Source: JBGPJM01 sp041485385 (GTDB lineage: Bacteria; Planctomycetota; Phycisphaerae; Phycisphaerales; UBA1924). Taken from it: 12,291 nucleotides of DNA. The position numbers and the translations under genes are program-made. Positions within the stretch are counted from its first letter, which is position 1. The number at the start of each line of letters is the position of its first letter. The stretch covers positions 1 through 12,291 of the forward strand of contig JBGPJM010000150.1 in NCBI GenBank assembly GCA_041485385.1, in the 5' to 3' direction. Below the pieces are notes generated by a model, which was given only the letters and a program-made list of their open reading frames with translations, was not told where the DNA came from and did no database searches. Of this stretch, positions 6,362 to 12,291 are shown one piece after another.

Positions 6362-8008
6362 ATGATGGTGACACGCCGCCGGCACCGGCAGAGTTCCCCC
6401 GAGGCCCGCCCCGCGGGCGCGTGCCCGGCCCGCGCGGCGCTCGTCGCGCTGTCGGCGGTGCTGGCGCTGGTGGCGCCGGCCCTGCCCGCCCGGGCCGACG
6501 ACTTCGTCGACAGGGTCAACGAGCCGTTCAAGCACATCCCGACCGACAAGCGGAGCGACCTGATCGTCCTGCCGCTCTTGCCGGCGCTGGGCGACCCGCC
6601 GGCGGCGGTCCGCACGGTGGAGCGGGCGATGCTTCTGAACGACACGGTCTCTTCCTGGGGCGGCGTGGCGGAGTGGGCGCAGGGCGCGTCGCAGCAGGCG
6701 CTGCTCAAGGCGATCGCGCAGGTCACGTCGGAGGAGAACTCGAGCGTGGCGATGGTCTTCGCGCAGGGGTACGGCGTCGAGGCGGTCTCCGACCACGTCG
6801 AGCTCATCGCGACGGGCATGTACACCGAGCTGGGCGACCCGCCGACGCTGGCGGGCGCGAAGATCGGCTACATGCCGGCGCTGGAGAAGGCGCAGATCCT
6901 GGCGCACGTGGAGGCGACCCGCCTGGCCTCGTCGGGCGACGTGGCGGGCGCGATCGAGGAGATGGTCCACTGGCTGTACTTCTCGCGACAGATCGCCGAG
7001 CGGCCGTTCCTGAAGGAGAAGCGGTGGGGGATGGACAGCTGCATGCGGGCGCTCGTGCGGATCCGCGACCTGGCCTACGGCGACATCCGCGCCGAGTCGC
7101 ACGCGATGGACTACGTCAAGCTGCACGACTTTGTGCACCGGCTGGACCCCAAGACCGGCTACATCGGCATCGAACGGATCCGCATCCCCACGGGCGACAT
7201 CATCGCGGCGGACCAGCTCTTGACGCAGGTGCTGGAGAAGAACGGCGGCACGAACGCCAACACGTTCGCGATCGTGATGGCGCGCATCGGCTCGTCGGAG
7301 CGCCCCCTGCGCCTGCTCAGCGAGTCGGCGTTCTGGGAGAAGGCCCGCGCCGAGCACGGCGGCTGGTTCGAGTGCAGGGACATGCTGCTGGGCAAGGACG
7401 GGAAGGGGGGGCTGAGCAACGACTGGACCAAGCGCTGGGACCTTGATGCCTTCGACCCCGTGGTGAAGCGCCCGAGCGACTACCAGCGGCTGGTGGAGAA
7501 GGACAAGAGGTACGCGGTGCTGCGCCGGACGCTGGCGGGGATCGACGAACTCTTCCCGCTGCGCCAGGCGCTGCGGACCGAGCTGGCGGGCACGCGGATC
7601 TCGCTCTCGGTCTACGGATTCTGGCTGCAGAACAACCACGCCTTCCCGCCGGGGCTGACCTCGATCCGCCCGTACTTCGTGGACCCGATCGACCGCGACC
7701 CCTACAACAGCGCCAAGCCCGCCAAGCCGATCGAGTTCTTCGTGCCGGTGCGGGACACGCCCAAGGACCCGCGCGGCGGACCGGTGCCGTACAGGATCAC
7801 CGTCTACCCCGGTGCGACCTACTCCAACTTCGAGAAGCGGCTGCAGGACGACTCGTTCGTCGTCTTCTCGATAGGCCCGGATGACAGCGGGTCGAAGGTG
7901 AAGGAGGCCACGCAGGCCGACCCCAACCTGGAGGGCGACTACCTGCTGTGGCCGCCGGTCCTTTCGCTGCTGCGCCAGAACCTGATCGACAACGGGCGCC
8001 TCCAGTAA
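6362..8008 (+). CDS. Secreted protein of unknown function with a planctomycete-type C-terminal module
   Basis: The 548-residue protein starts with a long basic n-region (TRRRHRQ), a hydrophobic core (AALVALSAVLALVAPAL) and a likely signal peptidase site after ARA at residue 45, so it is probably exported. The bulk (about 46-400) is helical and not assigned to any family. The last 150 residues follow a pattern I know from planctomycete hypothetical proteins: a helix, then YGFWLQNNHAFPPGLTSIRPYFVDP, then DPY, then FVVFSIGPDDSGSK. This resembles the usual Y..E.G.YP..L..L.P.....DP....Y...YSVGPDG order, which itself recalls type II pseudopilin globular ends. There is no prepilin cleavage site here. 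The second ATG at 6365 is equally usable, and the ribosome site is weak. trxB follows after 29 bases, so the two genes probably share a transcript. No enzyme motif is recognised. Confidence 0.85.
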   Translation: MMVTRRRHRQSSPEARPAGACPARAALVALSAVLALVAPALPARADDFVDRVNEPFKHIPTDKRSDLIVLPLLPALGDPPAAVRTVERAMLLNDTVSSWGGVAEWAQGASQQALLKAIAQVTSEENSSVAMVFAQGYGVEAVSDHVELIATGMYTELGDPPTLAGAKIGYMPALEKAQILAHVEATRLASSGDVAGAIEEMVHWLYFSRQIAERPFLKEKRWGMDSCMRALVRIRDLAYGDIRAESHAMDYVKLHDFVHRLDPKTGYIGIERIRIPTGDIIAADQLLTQVLEKNGGTNANTFAIVMARIGSSERPLRLLSESAFWEKARAEHGGWFECRDMLLGKDGKGGLSNDWTKRWDLDAFDPVVKRPSDYQRLVEKDKRYAVLRRTLAGIDELFPLRQALRTELAGTRISLSVYGFWLQNNHAFPPGLTSIRPYFVDPIDRDPYNSAKPAKPIEFFVPVRDTPKDPRGGPVPYRITVYPGATYSNFEKRLQDDSFVVFSIGPDDSGSKVKEATQADPNLEGDYLLWPPVLSLLRQNLIDNGRLQ

Positions 8009-8017
8009 CGCACGGCC

Positions 8018-8025
8018 AAGGGAGG
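8018..8025 (+). promoter_or_regulatory. Ribosome binding site for trxB
   Basis: AAGGGAGG lies 12 bases before the ATG at 8038, in the 29-base gap after the preceding gene. It supports that ATG over the longer open frame that begins inside the upstream gene. Confidence 0.55.
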
Positions 8026-8037
8026 CGTACTCCGCGC

Positions 8038-9015
8038 ATGAGCCCGTCCAGCAGCGTCCACAAGCTTGTGATCATCGGCTCCGGCCCGGCGGGATGGACG
8101 GCGGCGATCTATGCCGCGCGGGCCCAGCTGGGGCCGGTGTGCTACATCGGCGTGCCCAAGGCCGGGCCGGTTCTTCCCGGGGGGCAGCTGATGCTCACGA
8201 CGGAGGTGGAGAACTACCCGGGTTTCCCGCACGGGGTGACGGGGCCGGAGATGATGGCGGCGTTCCAGGAGCAGGCGGAGCGGTTCGGGACGAAGGTGGA
8301 GGGCGAGGAGATTGTCCGGTGCGAGTTCGGCGAGCGCCCGTTCACGCTGCACACCAGCGAGAAGAAGACGGTGCGGGCGCACGCGGTGATCATCGCGACG
8401 GGGGCGGTGGCGAACTGGATCGGGCTGCCGAACGAGCAGCGGCTGGCGATGAGCGGGGGCGGGGTGTCGGCGTGCGCGGTGTGCGACGGGGCGCTGCCGA
8501 TCTTCCGGGGGCAGGCGCTGGCGGCGGGGGGGGGCGGGCACACGGCGATGGAGGAGGCGACGTACCTGACGAAGTTCGCGTCGACGGTGTACGTGATCCA
8601 CCGGCGGGATGCGCTGCGGGCGAGCAAGATCATGCAGGACCGGTTCATGGGGCGGCCCAACGCGAAGGTGCTGTGGAACAAGGTGGTGGACGACGTGCTG
8701 GGCGATGACAAGGTCTCGGGCGTGTTGCTGACGGACACGAAGACGGGAGAGAAATCGAAGCTGGACGTGAAGGGGCTGTTTGTTGCGATCGGGCACACGC
8801 CGGCGACGGAGTTCCTGGCCGGGTCGGGGGTCGAGCTGGATGAGGGCGGGTATATCGCGCTGAAGGGGCGGAACTCGAACACGAATATCGAGGGGGTGTT
8901 CGCGGCGGGGGACGTGGCGGACTCGATCTACCGGCAGGCGGTGACGGCCGCGGGGATGGGGTGCCAGGCGGCGCTGGACGCTGAGCGGTGGCTGGCGGCG
9001 AACGCGGTGCATTGA
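8038..9015 (+). CDS. trxB: Thioredoxin-disulfide reductase (NADPH-dependent, FAD flavoprotein)
   Basis: Low-molecular-weight thioredoxin reductase of 325 residues that passes electrons from NADPH through FAD to thioredoxin in the cytoplasm. The sequence shows the FAD motif GSGPAG (14-19), GGQL (48-51), ENYPGFP (59-64), the redox pair in SACAVCDG (Cys146 and Cys149), NADP phosphate contacts HRRD (188-191), GLFVAIGHTP (246-255) and the second FAD motif GVFAAGDV (286-293). CAVCDG, LRASKIMQDR and DSIYRQAVTAAGMGCQAALDAE look closer to fungal and plant NTRs than to the enteric CATCDG form. The NADPH Rossmann loop reads AAGGGGHTAMEEA (162-174), where the usual form is VVGGGDSAMEEA, so the loop aspartate is replaced by His168 beside a run of nine G. 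It follows the secreted-protein gene by 29 bases. A thioredoxin gene is not in the window. Confidence 0.95.
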   Translation: MSPSSSVHKLVIIGSGPAGWTAAIYAARAQLGPVCYIGVPKAGPVLPGGQLMLTTEVENYPGFPHGVTGPEMMAAFQEQAERFGTKVEGEEIVRCEFGERPFTLHTSEKKTVRAHAVIIATGAVANWIGLPNEQRLAMSGGGVSACAVCDGALPIFRGQALAAGGGGHTAMEEATYLTKFASTVYVIHRRDALRASKIMQDRFMGRPNAKVLWNKVVDDVLGDDKVSGVLLTDTKTGEKSKLDVKGLFVAIGHTPATEFLAGSGVELDEGGYIALKGRNSNTNIEGVFAAGDVADSIYRQAVTAAGMGCQAALDAERWLAANAVH

Positions 9016-9290
9016 TCTGGCGTGCGACTCACGGCACGCGGGCGCACGGCGCGGAACCGGCGCGCGGGGAGATCGGCCGGCGGGGTAGGCGCGGACACCG
9101 CGGCGGGTTGCCATGCCAACGGGCGGGCGGCCGTCGTTGGGCTCGAACACGGCCCGCTGAGTCCCCCGGTCGATCGATTCTTCGTCGAAGACCGTCCGCC
9201 GCTGGACGGAGACGTATTTCATGCCCGCGACCGGCGCGCGCTCGGGCCATACTCGGGATTGGGCGGGCCGCGCGGGAAGGCGGTGCGGCG
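9016..9290. other. Intergenic region after trxB
   Basis: 275 bases with no convincing gene. A 6-bp hairpin (GCGTGC at 9020-9025 with GCACGC at 9034-9039) follows the trxB stop directly and might help termination, without a T-tract. An open minus-strand frame beginning at 9222 (MKYVSVQRRTVFDEE) has coding-like codons at first but runs on without a stop through the antisense of trxB, so it is not called a gene. Confidence 0.4.
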
Positions 9291-9797
9291 ATGGCGCTAC
9301 GCGGACGGCTGGGGCGGTTCGAGAAGCGGCTGGCCGAGATCGAGCGGGCGCGGGCCGAAGAGGCGCGGGCCAACGAGATCCCCTGGTGGCGCGCGGCGAT
9401 GACCGGCGTCCTGGGGAACCCGCGCGGCCTGGAACTCCTGGACGCGTTTCTTCACACCTTCCAGGACAAGCCGAACGTCCCGTGGCACCCCCCGTACCGC
9501 GTCCTCCGCGGAGCGGCGCTCAGGGCCGCGATTCAGGAAGGCAAGGAGTGCCTCGACCTCGGCACGCGGCGCATCCGGGAGCGCAGCCAGTGGCTGCTCC
9601 CCGGCTCCGGCGACGCCACCGTGCCGATGACCGACGAGGAGGTCGACGAGTGGGTGGGAGCGCTCTACAAGCGGGCCGACCCCGGCTCCCCGGCGTGGAC
9701 CGAGACACATGGCGAGGCCGCGACCGGGGGATCGGCAGGCGCGGTAGCCCCGCACTCCGGGCACGGGCTCGCGGCGGCGATGCCGGCGCGGTCGTAG
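9291..9797 (+). CDS. Small hypothetical protein with charged N-terminal helix
   Basis: Not recognised. From the ATG at 9291 (GGGAAGG lies about ten bases upstream) it encodes 168 residues. Residues 3-30 form a charged helix likely to be coiled-coil (LGRFEKRLAEIERARAEEA), followed by IPWWRAAMTGVLG, a mixed middle with TFQDKPNVPWHPPYR, and an acidic helix (TDEEVDEWVGALYKRAD, 114-130). There is no signal peptide or membrane segment. Residues from about 125 on are encoded opposite the 3' part of the zinc-ribbon gene and are of low complexity (A, G, S), so the natural end may have been lost. Residues 1-130 look coding. It is 275 bases after trxB, so co-transcription is possible but not shown. Confidence 0.6.
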   Translation: MALRGRLGRFEKRLAEIERARAEEARANEIPWWRAAMTGVLGNPRGLELLDAFLHTFQDKPNVPWHPPYRVLRGAALRAAIQEGKECLDLGTRRIRERSQWLLPGSGDATVPMTDEEVDEWVGALYKRADPGSPAWTETHGEAATGGSAGAVAPHSGHGLAAAMPARS

Positions 9798-10006
9798 CCG
9801 CACTTGGGGCAGCGGCCGGCGCGAGGGCGGCGGCGGGCGTGTGCGTCGAGGCGCCATGCTGAGAGGGTGATGAGCAGCGATGGTGCCACGAGCGCCCATA
9901 CTGGAACGAAGACCCAGTGCCAGCCGCGCAATCGCGATTCACCGAACCACCAGCAGAACGGTCCTACCGCCCGCCTCGTGTGCCAACCGTTGAACAGAGG
10001 GTGGAA

Positions 10007-10022
10007 TGTGTGTGTGTGTGTG
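10007..10022. repeat. (TG)8 / (CA)8 dinucleotide microsatellite
   Basis: Eight uninterrupted TG units lie exactly where the reading frame of the minus-strand zinc-ribbon gene changes. Such tracts gain or lose units by slippage, and a change of one unit shifts the frame by two. Confidence 0.9.
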
Positions 10023-10080
10023 CGCTGGTCAACACGACCTGCCCGGAGTTTACCTCTACGCAAAACATCTCCCCAGCCCG

Positions 10081-10108
10081 CCATTCGACGGCCACCCATT
10101 CGACGGCC
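10081..10108. repeat. 15-bp-period tandem duplication in the zinc-ribbon gene
   Basis: CCATTCGACGGCC occurs at 10081-10093 and 10096-10108. In the minus-strand gene it encodes VEW twice, five residues apart (AVEWVAVEWRA), so it keeps the frame. Confidence 0.8.
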
Positions 10109-10262
10109 CACCAGCGGCTGCCAACCCACACGCCCATCAGCAGCGCACACCCACCGCCCCCGCCCACTTCGCCGTCTTCCTCGTTCTCGGGTGCGGCCTC
10201 ACGGGCTCAGTCTACACCGCTGAGCGCTACGTTCCGCGGTCGAGGCGCGGCTGTCAGCGCGG

Positions 10263-12291
10263 TCACGGGCATCCGGCGAAGAACGCGTTGAGGAAGTCGA
10301 AGAAATCCTGGGAGTTGATCGCTCCGTCTCCATCGAAGTCGCTCGATGGATCGCCGGCGAAGAAGGCGTTTAGGAAGTCGAAGAAGTCTTGGGAGTTGGG
10401 AGTTCCGTCGCAGTTGAAATCTGCGCGGCATACCGTGAGGGTCGCCATGCCGCTCGGGATCTCCCCGCAGTCGTTGAATACCACGCAGTCATACGCGCCG
10501 TCGTCGTCGCTCGAAATGCGGCCGATCGACAGCGTCGCGGTTAACGCACCTGTGATGATTGACCCCGACGGCGTGGGTCCGTTGGCGAGATCCTGTCCGT
10601 CCTTTCGCCAGCGCACGTCGGCGTCGGGGTATCCATCGGCCACCGTCACAGAGAAGGAGACCGTTGGTGCGCAGGCCCCCGAAATGGATTGGGGCTGACC
10701 GGCGATCCAAGGGACCCCGGTGCTCGACCAGCGCGCGACTCGCCTCGACACCGCGCCCCCGGCGTGCTCGAAGCTGCCCACAGCGACGACCTCGTCCCCG
10801 ATAGCTGTCAGGCCGCTCACTTGAGGACTGTACATGGGCCGGCTGGTGATTCCGGACCCGAGCGGATGCCAGGTACTGCCGTCCCACCGCGCGATGTTGT
10901 CGGCCGGAGCGTCGCCGGCAGTTGTGAATAGTCCTGCAACAAACAGGCTGTTCTGGTGAACGAGCAGAGCAGCGACGAGCGGACCGCTCGTGCCGTCGAC
11001 GCCCTGCGCGAGGGGGAACCAGTTCGTGCCATCGAACCGAGCGATGCCACTCGCCGCGTTCCCGCCGGCAAGCGTGAATGAGCCGCCCGCGATCAGCTCA
11101 TCGTTGTAGACCGCCAGCGCATTAATGGTGCCGTTGGTGCCGGTTCCGACCGGGGACCAAGCCGCACCGTCCCAGCGCGCAATCCTGGAAACGGGCGCCC
11201 CGCCGGCAGTCGAGAATCCCCCGGCGACAATCAGCTCGCCGTCGAACACGATCAGTGCGTTCGCGACGTTGTTCAGGCCGGAGCCGAGGGCCTGCCAGGA
11301 GGCGCCATTCCAGCGGGCAATACGGCTTGCGGGAACTGCACCGGCATTTCTGAAGTCGCCGGTCGCGTAGAGGTCGCCGTTGTAGACCGCCAGGGCCCTC
11401 ACCTGATTGTCCAACCCGCTCCCAAACGGTTGCCACGAGGCTCCGTTCCAGCGAGCGATGTTGTTCACATTCACCGTGCCGATGCGTTGGAAGAATCCTC
11501 CCACGCTCAGCTCGCCGTTGAATACCGCGAGCGCACGCTGGCTCATGAAAGGACTGCCCACAAAGACACCCCCCAGCGACTGCCAAGCCGAACCATCCCA
11601 ACGCCCGAGGGTAAACTGATTGTCAAAGCCGTCCAGCCCGCCGACGACCAGCGTGCCGGCACGGTTAGCTGCGCTGAACAGCGAGCTTGTGGGCGATCTC
11701 CCAGGCGACAGCGGCTGCCAGGTCGTCGAGTCCCAGCGCATGATTTTGGTGGCCGCCACTCCATTGCGGTGCACATCGCCAGCGACGATCAAGCTGGCCG
11801 CGAACTCTGTCATCGCGTAGACGGTGTCGGATAGGCCCCCGCCGACGGGTTGCCACGCTGCGCCCGCCCACCTGGCGACGCGCGTCATGGACGCCCCCGC
11901 GGAACTTGTGAACGCTCCGCCCGCGTACAACTCGCCGGTCCTTGTCGCCAGCGCATCGACGGCCCCGTTGAAGCCACCGCCCAGTTGTTGCCACGATCCG
12001 GCGCTCCAGCGAGCGACGTTGCTCGCGGGCGTCCCGTCGGCGGTGTTGAAGGTCCCTCCCGCCACCAGGCCGCCGTCGAAGGTGGCCAAGGAGAGGACGT
12101 TGCCGTTGAAGCCGGGTCCCACCGGCTGCCAGGCCGCGCCGTTCCATCGGGCGATGCGTCCGGCGCTCGACGCGCCCGCCATCGTGAAGCCGCCGCCGAC
12201 GATGAGATCGCCCTCGAACACTGTCAGGGCAAAGACGTAGGGGCTCGGTCCGCCCGATACGCCGTCGCCCAACGCCTGCCAGCCCGAGCCG
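10263..12291 (-). CDS. Surface protein with propeller-like repeats, Ig-like domain and C-terminal dockerin-like domain (5' end outside window)
   Basis: The frame stays open to the window edge and the last codons before it still encode a repeat (GSGWQALGDG), so the start is missing; an apparent TTG start at 12272 is not real. At least 675 residues are visible. About eleven repeats of roughly 46 residues span 12291 to about 10716. Each has the pattern V.AL.V..GEL.VGG.F..AG....IARWDG..W.PLG.G, a kelch/Rax2-like beta-propeller type. An Ig-like domain follows (10715-10431; GQPQSISGACAPTVSFSV to DDGAYDCVVFNDCGE). The end (10430-10266) is a dockerin-like domain with two calcium loops (DFNCDGTPNSQD and DFDGDGAINSQD), each followed by FFDFLNAFFAG, closing with GCP. 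This architecture indicates an exported, probably cell-surface protein. Binding partner or ligand is not indicated. Cohesin genes are not in the window. Confidence 0.9.
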   Translation of the reverse strand, partial: GSGWQALGDGVSGGPSPYVFALTVFEGDLIVGGGFTMAGASSAGRIARWNGAAWQPVGPGFNGNVLSLATFDGGLVAGGTFNTADGTPASNVARWSAGSWQQLGGGFNGAVDALATRTGELYAGGAFTSSAGASMTRVARWAGAAWQPVGGGLSDTVYAMTEFAASLIVAGDVHRNGVAATKIMRWDSTTWQPLSPGRSPTSSLFSAANRAGTLVVGGLDGFDNQFTLGRWDGSAWQSLGGVFVGSPFMSQRALAVFNGELSVGGFFQRIGTVNVNNIARWNGASWQPFGSGLDNQVRALAVYNGDLYATGDFRNAGAVPASRIARWNGASWQALGSGLNNVANALIVFDGELIVAGGFSTAGGAPVSRIARWDGAAWSPVGTGTNGTINALAVYNDELIAGGSFTLAGGNAASGIARFDGTNWFPLAQGVDGTSGPLVAALLVHQNSLFVAGLFTTAGDAPADNIARWDGSTWHPLGSGITSRPMYSPQVSGLTAIGDEVVAVGSFEHAGGAVSRRVARWSSTGVPWIAGQPQSISGACAPTVSFSVTVADGYPDADVRWRKDGQDLANGPTPSGSIITGALTATLSIGRISSDDDGAYDCVVFNDCGEIPSGMATLTVCRADFNCDGTPNSQDFFDFLNAFFAGDPSSDFDGDGAINSQDFFDFLNAFFAGCP
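10266..10430 (-). other. Dockerin-like domain with duplicated calcium-binding loop
   Basis: Two near-identical halves, with NSQDFFDFLNAFFAG identical in both, follow D.N.DG..N..D and D.DGDG..N..D loops. The end GCP is typical of the dockerin form seen in Phycisphaerae. The strong identity of the halves suggests a recent duplication or homogenisation. Confidence 0.85.

Larger units (their letters stand above)
9665..10202 (-). pseudogene. Frameshifted membrane protein with C-terminal zinc ribbon
   Basis: Three minus-strand frames together read as one protein of about 179 residues. From the GTG at 10202 the first frame gives VRPHPRTRKTAKWAGAVGV and stops at 10137-10139. The second gives ALLMGVWVGSRWWAVEW and VNSGQVVLTS, then enters a (CA)8 tract. 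The third, from about 10007, gives WHWVFVPVWALVAPSLLITL (membrane helix), then CPKCGYD (cysteines encoded at 9800-9811) and CPECG (9752-9763), ending at 9665. This order (basic start, membrane segment, WW motif, second membrane segment, CPxCGYD...CPxCG) matches a small membrane zinc-ribbon family I associate with Planctomycetota; its function is unknown. The first shift fits a lost base in the G-rich tract 10146-10167; the second fits one lost base or one extra CA unit. Assembly error, real decay and repeat-length switching remain possible. It lies 60 bases after the dockerin gene on the same strand. Confidence 0.65.

Noticed and set aside
5432..7639. Long minus-strand open frame opposite the sigma factor and secreted-protein genes
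   Set aside because: Antisense shadow rich in R, H and D with no recognisable domain; it also crosses a strong plus-strand terminator.
7939..9222. Minus-strand open frame starting MKYVSVQRRTVFDEE
   Set aside because: The first 40 codons look coding-like, but there is no stop until deep inside the antisense of trxB and no ribosome site, so a real gene of this length is unlikely. A short gene remnant at 9100-9222 cannot be excluded.
10005..10022. TG repeat as a Z-DNA or regulatory element
   Set aside because: It lies within a disrupted coding sequence, and frame slippage explains its interest better; nothing nearby supports a regulatory role.
9665..10150. Zinc-ribbon gene starting at the minus-strand ATG at 10150 in a single frame
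   Set aside because: That reading replaces the plausible N-terminus with an R/G-rich stretch (GRRMGGRRMAGWGD). The two other frames give a better family-like start, so a frameshifted gene is preferred.
12270..12272. TTG as the start of the repeat protein
   Set aside because: Codons upstream of it to the window edge continue the same repeat (GSGWQAL), so the gene begins outside the window.

Overview
This is a GC-rich bacterial chromosome segment, most likely from a planctomycete of the Phycisphaerae type. That placement is an inference. It rests on a surface protein ending in a dockerin-like pair of calcium loops and the residues GCP, a small membrane protein with a CPxCGYD...CPxCG zinc ribbon, a secreted protein of a planctomycete-like C-terminal type, and an acidic protein ending in a UVR motif. 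No tRNA, rRNA, CRISPR array, insertion sequence or phage gene is visible.

Layout. Positions 1-197 carry short repeats and a stem-loop ahead of mnmG (198-2156, +), the tRNA uridine-34 modification enzyme. The 3' end of mnmG lies inside a long inverted repeat (2101-2232), which separates it from a Kef-type cation/proton antiporter with a C-terminal RCK_N domain (2261-4108, +). Converging on it is a UVR-motif protein (4157-4909, -). A divergent intergenic region of about 310 bp then leads to a primary-like sigma-70 factor (5223-6158, +), which ends at a clear intrinsic terminator (6192-6229). Next come a secreted protein of unknown function (6362-8008, +) and thioredoxin reductase trxB (8038-9015, +), 29 bp apart and probably one transcript, then a small hypothetical gene (9291-9797, +). 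On the opposite strand, a zinc-ribbon membrane protein gene (9665-10202, -) appears to be broken by two frameshifts, one of them at a (CA)8 microsatellite. It overlaps the tail of the small hypothetical gene. The right end is the 3' part of a large surface protein (10263 to beyond 12291, -) with about eleven 46-residue propeller-like repeats, an Ig-like domain and a dockerin-like end.

How the genes relate. Most are core or housekeeping functions (tRNA modification, ion homeostasis, transcription initiation, thiol redox) mixed with lineage-specific envelope and secreted proteins. They do not form one pathway, and I do not see a convincing new multi-gene system. The points most worth a second look are the repeat-derived insertions in mnmG, the inverted repeat at its 3' end, the frameshifted zinc-ribbon gene, and an odd NADPH-site motif in a fungal/plant-like thioredoxin reductase.
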